Below, piece by piece: positions 62,599-64,000 of a stretch of DNA of 64,000 bases. Position numbers and translations under genes: made by a program. Numbering within the stretch: position 1 is the first letter of the stretch; every line of letters begins with the position of its first letter. The notes beneath the pieces are model-generated. The model ran no database searches, was not told the origin of the DNA, and saw only the letters and a list, made by a program, of their open reading frames with translations. The DNA is taken from contig NC_012997.1 of NCBI RefSeq assembly GCF_000023025.1, positions 5,074,501 to 5,138,500 on the forward strand. The letters run 5' to 3'. The stretch comes from Teredinibacter turnerae T7901 (lineage in GTDB: Bacteria > Pseudomonadota > Gammaproteobacteria > Pseudomonadales > Cellvibrionaceae).

Positions 62599-64000
62599 CT
62601 ACACCTCCAGCTCGCGCGTAACCGGCATATGGCGCAACCGACGCCCGCTCGCGTGATAGATCGCATTCACCAGACTGGGCAACACCGGCGGCAGGCCCGG
62701 CTCACCTACGCCACCTGGCGCTTCGTCGCTGGCGATAATATGGGCATGTAATGGCGGAACCTGAGGCATACGTGCCACCGGGTAGTCGTGAAAATTGCCC
62801 TGTACAATCGCGCCGTCGCGCACGGTGATCTCGCTGATCGCCAGACTCAAGCCCATAATCATCGCGCCTTCCATCTGGGATTTCACTCTGTCTGGCGTAA
62901 TGACGGTCCCGGTGTCGATCGCTGTGTGCATTTCCAGCACGGTCAGTTTTTTGCCAACCACTCGAACTTTGGTCGCTGCGGCAACATAGGAATTGAAACT
63001 GGTGGCATAAGCAATGCCCCAGCCCTCGTTGTCCGCCGCCGCTTTATCGGCGCCAGACAAGCGCACCACTTCGCGAATAACATGCTTCATGCGTGCTGTT
63101 TTCAGCGCGTACTGGGGTTTGGGGTTTTGCCCGTAGTTGCTCCAGCCCTCAAATCCCTCGGCACCAGGGTCTACAGTGCGGTCTTCACCAATTAGGTTGT
63201 ACCACATTTGCGCTGTCGAAATTCCGGCCTTTTCCGCCAGCTCATCCACAAAGCACCCCCGGGCAAAGGCATTGTGAATGTTTTGCACCGCGCGGAACCA
63301 GCCAATGCGCAAATGGGTTTTGACCTTGTTGGTTTCGCAGCTAAGGTTATCGAGCTGGAAGGGCAGGTCGGCAAAGTTCTGCGACAGATTACCGGTGTCC
63401 GGCTGGTCAGTTTCAGGGTTAAAAATCCAGCCGATCTGCGGATGTAACACCCGCTGAACCCAGAAGTCCGCACTCTTTTTCGGCGTCACTTCTGCTTTAA
63501 AATAGTTCGCCGCTATGGAATGGTAGAAGCCATGTTTGACGTCATCTTCCCGCGTCCAGACCACTTTCACTGGTTTGCCAGTTGCCTTGGTCAGCTCGAC
63601 GGCCTCGATTGCGAAATCGTTTTTACCTTTGCGACCGAATGCGCCCCCCATGAGCACCTGATTAAATTCCACCCGGCCGGTGTCTTTTTTCGGGTCCCAG
63701 CCCAGTTCCTGACAAATCAGCGCCTGTCCCCACTGCGGGGTCTGGCTGCCCGTCCACACCACACACTTATCGCCCTCAAGCCAGGCCGTGGCGGATGGGG
63801 TTTCCATCATCATATGGTGGTGATAAGGCACAACGTAAGTCGCTTCAACCGTATTAGCGGCGTCGTACTTGTGAGCGTAGACATCGCCAGCGGCACGCAC
63901 GGCAATGCCTTGCTTTTCAACGCCAGCAATCAGCTCTTGCGTGTAGCTGTCGGTATTATGGCTCGCGTTCGGGCCCAGATCCCAGGTCACCTTTAATTTT
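62599..64000 (-). CDS. Molybdopterin-dependent aldehyde oxidase/isoquinoline-oxidoreductase large subunit, truncated by window
   Basis: About 467 visible residues; the frame is open to the right edge so the N-terminus is missing. Family landmarks are QVLMGGAFGRKG (cofactor contact), VKVVWTREDDVKHGFY, RIGWFRAVQNIHNAFARGCF, LEMHTAIDTGTVITPDRVKSQMEGAMIMG, and the active-site loop GGVGEPGLPP with its Glu. It fits the IorB-like branch of the xanthine dehydrogenase family, usually paired with a small 2Fe-2S subunit. Substrate unknown; not clearly linked to xylan use. Confidence 0.85.
   Translation of the reverse strand, partial: KLKVTWDLGPNASHNTDSYTQELIAGVEKQGIAVRAAGDVYAHKYDAANTVEATYVVPYHHHMMMETPSATAWLEGDKCVVWTGSQTPQWGQALICQELGWDPKKDTGRVEFNQVLMGGAFGRKGKNDFAIEAVELTKATGKPVKVVWTREDDVKHGFYHSIAANYFKAEVTPKKSADFWVQRVLHPQIGWIFNPETDQPDTGNLSQNFADLPFQLDNLSCETNKVKTHLRIGWFRAVQNIHNAFARGCFVDELAEKAGISTAQMWYNLIGEDRTVDPGAEGFEGWSNYGQNPKPQYALKTARMKHVIREVVRLSGADKAAADNEGWGIAYATSFNSYVAAATKVRVVGKKLTVLEMHTAIDTGTVITPDRVKSQMEGAMIMGLSLAISEITVRDGAIVQGNFHDYPVARMPQVPPLHAHIIASDEAPGGVGEPGLPPVLPSLVNAIYHASGRRLRHMPVTRELEV

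Noticed and set aside
1-64000. tRNA, rRNA, CRISPR, insertion sequences or prophage
   Set aside because: Intergenic regions were read for these; no cloverleaf, repeat-spacer array, transposase or integrase was found.

Overview
The window reads as chromosome of a gammaproteobacterium that degrades plant polysaccharides, most like Cellvibrionaceae (the Teredinibacter/Saccharophagus/Cellvibrio group). The reasons are a xylan-utilisation cluster (TonB-dependent receptor, GH10, GH43, GH115, xylA/xylB), secreted lipoproteins with Pro/Thr-rich linkers, and the Pseudomonas-like order engB - cytochrome c4 - dsbA - diguanylate cyclase. This assignment is inference. Base composition is even, and I see no phage, transposase, CRISPR array, tRNA or rRNA gene.

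Layout. 1-2.7 kb: the end of an AraC-type regulator, then an MNIO (DUF692) enzyme with its DUF2063 partner, the pair known from bufferin-type copper peptides. 3.2-7.1 kb: a five-gene minor-pilin operon (pilE, fimT, pilV, pilW, pilX) whose last product is very large. 7.7-18 kb: housekeeping and accessory genes (SHOCT protein, LysR with an oxidoreductase and a luciferase-like monooxygenase, BaiN flavoprotein, CreD, aldo/keto reductase, DUF808, small MscS channel, GNAT). 18-21.5 kb: a protein-quality cassette (two Hsp20 proteins and a Do-type protease), then EngB. 21.7-27.8 kb: cytochrome c4, DsbA, a LysR/VOC pair, diguanylate cyclase, Sfp-type transferase, response regulator. 27.8-35.4 kb: MOSC protein, small cytochrome c, Cu/Zn permease with a Cys-rich tail, outer-membrane barrel, LVIVD-repeat protein, and the MbnP-MbnH copper pair. 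35.4-40.8 kb: UvrD, two secreted proteins (one with an HExxH motif), TlyA.

40.9-62.5 kb is the xylan/xylose region. GH10, GH43 and GH115 would release xylo-oligosaccharides, xylose and methylglucuronic acid. The TonB-dependent receptor would import products, and mutarotase, XylA and XylB would feed xylulose-5-phosphate to the pentose phosphate pathway. A NrtR-like regulator with a degenerate Nudix box is divergent to xylB. A MacAB-like export system (ATPase, two permeases, adaptor) lies inside the region. The window ends inside a molybdopterin aldehyde oxidase large subunit.

The most unusual items are: (i) the receptor at 40919-44227, whose barrel appears cut short and continued by two carbohydrate-binding-like domains; (ii) a GH43-fold lipoprotein at 60681-61736 that seems to have lost both the catalytic base and the catalytic acid; (iii) the giant PilX-like protein with beta-helix-like repeats; (iv) an MNIO/DUF2063 pair with no visible precursor peptide; and (v) a clustering of copper-linked genes. 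Positions and motifs come from the sequence; family assignments are from memory, and no database search was run.
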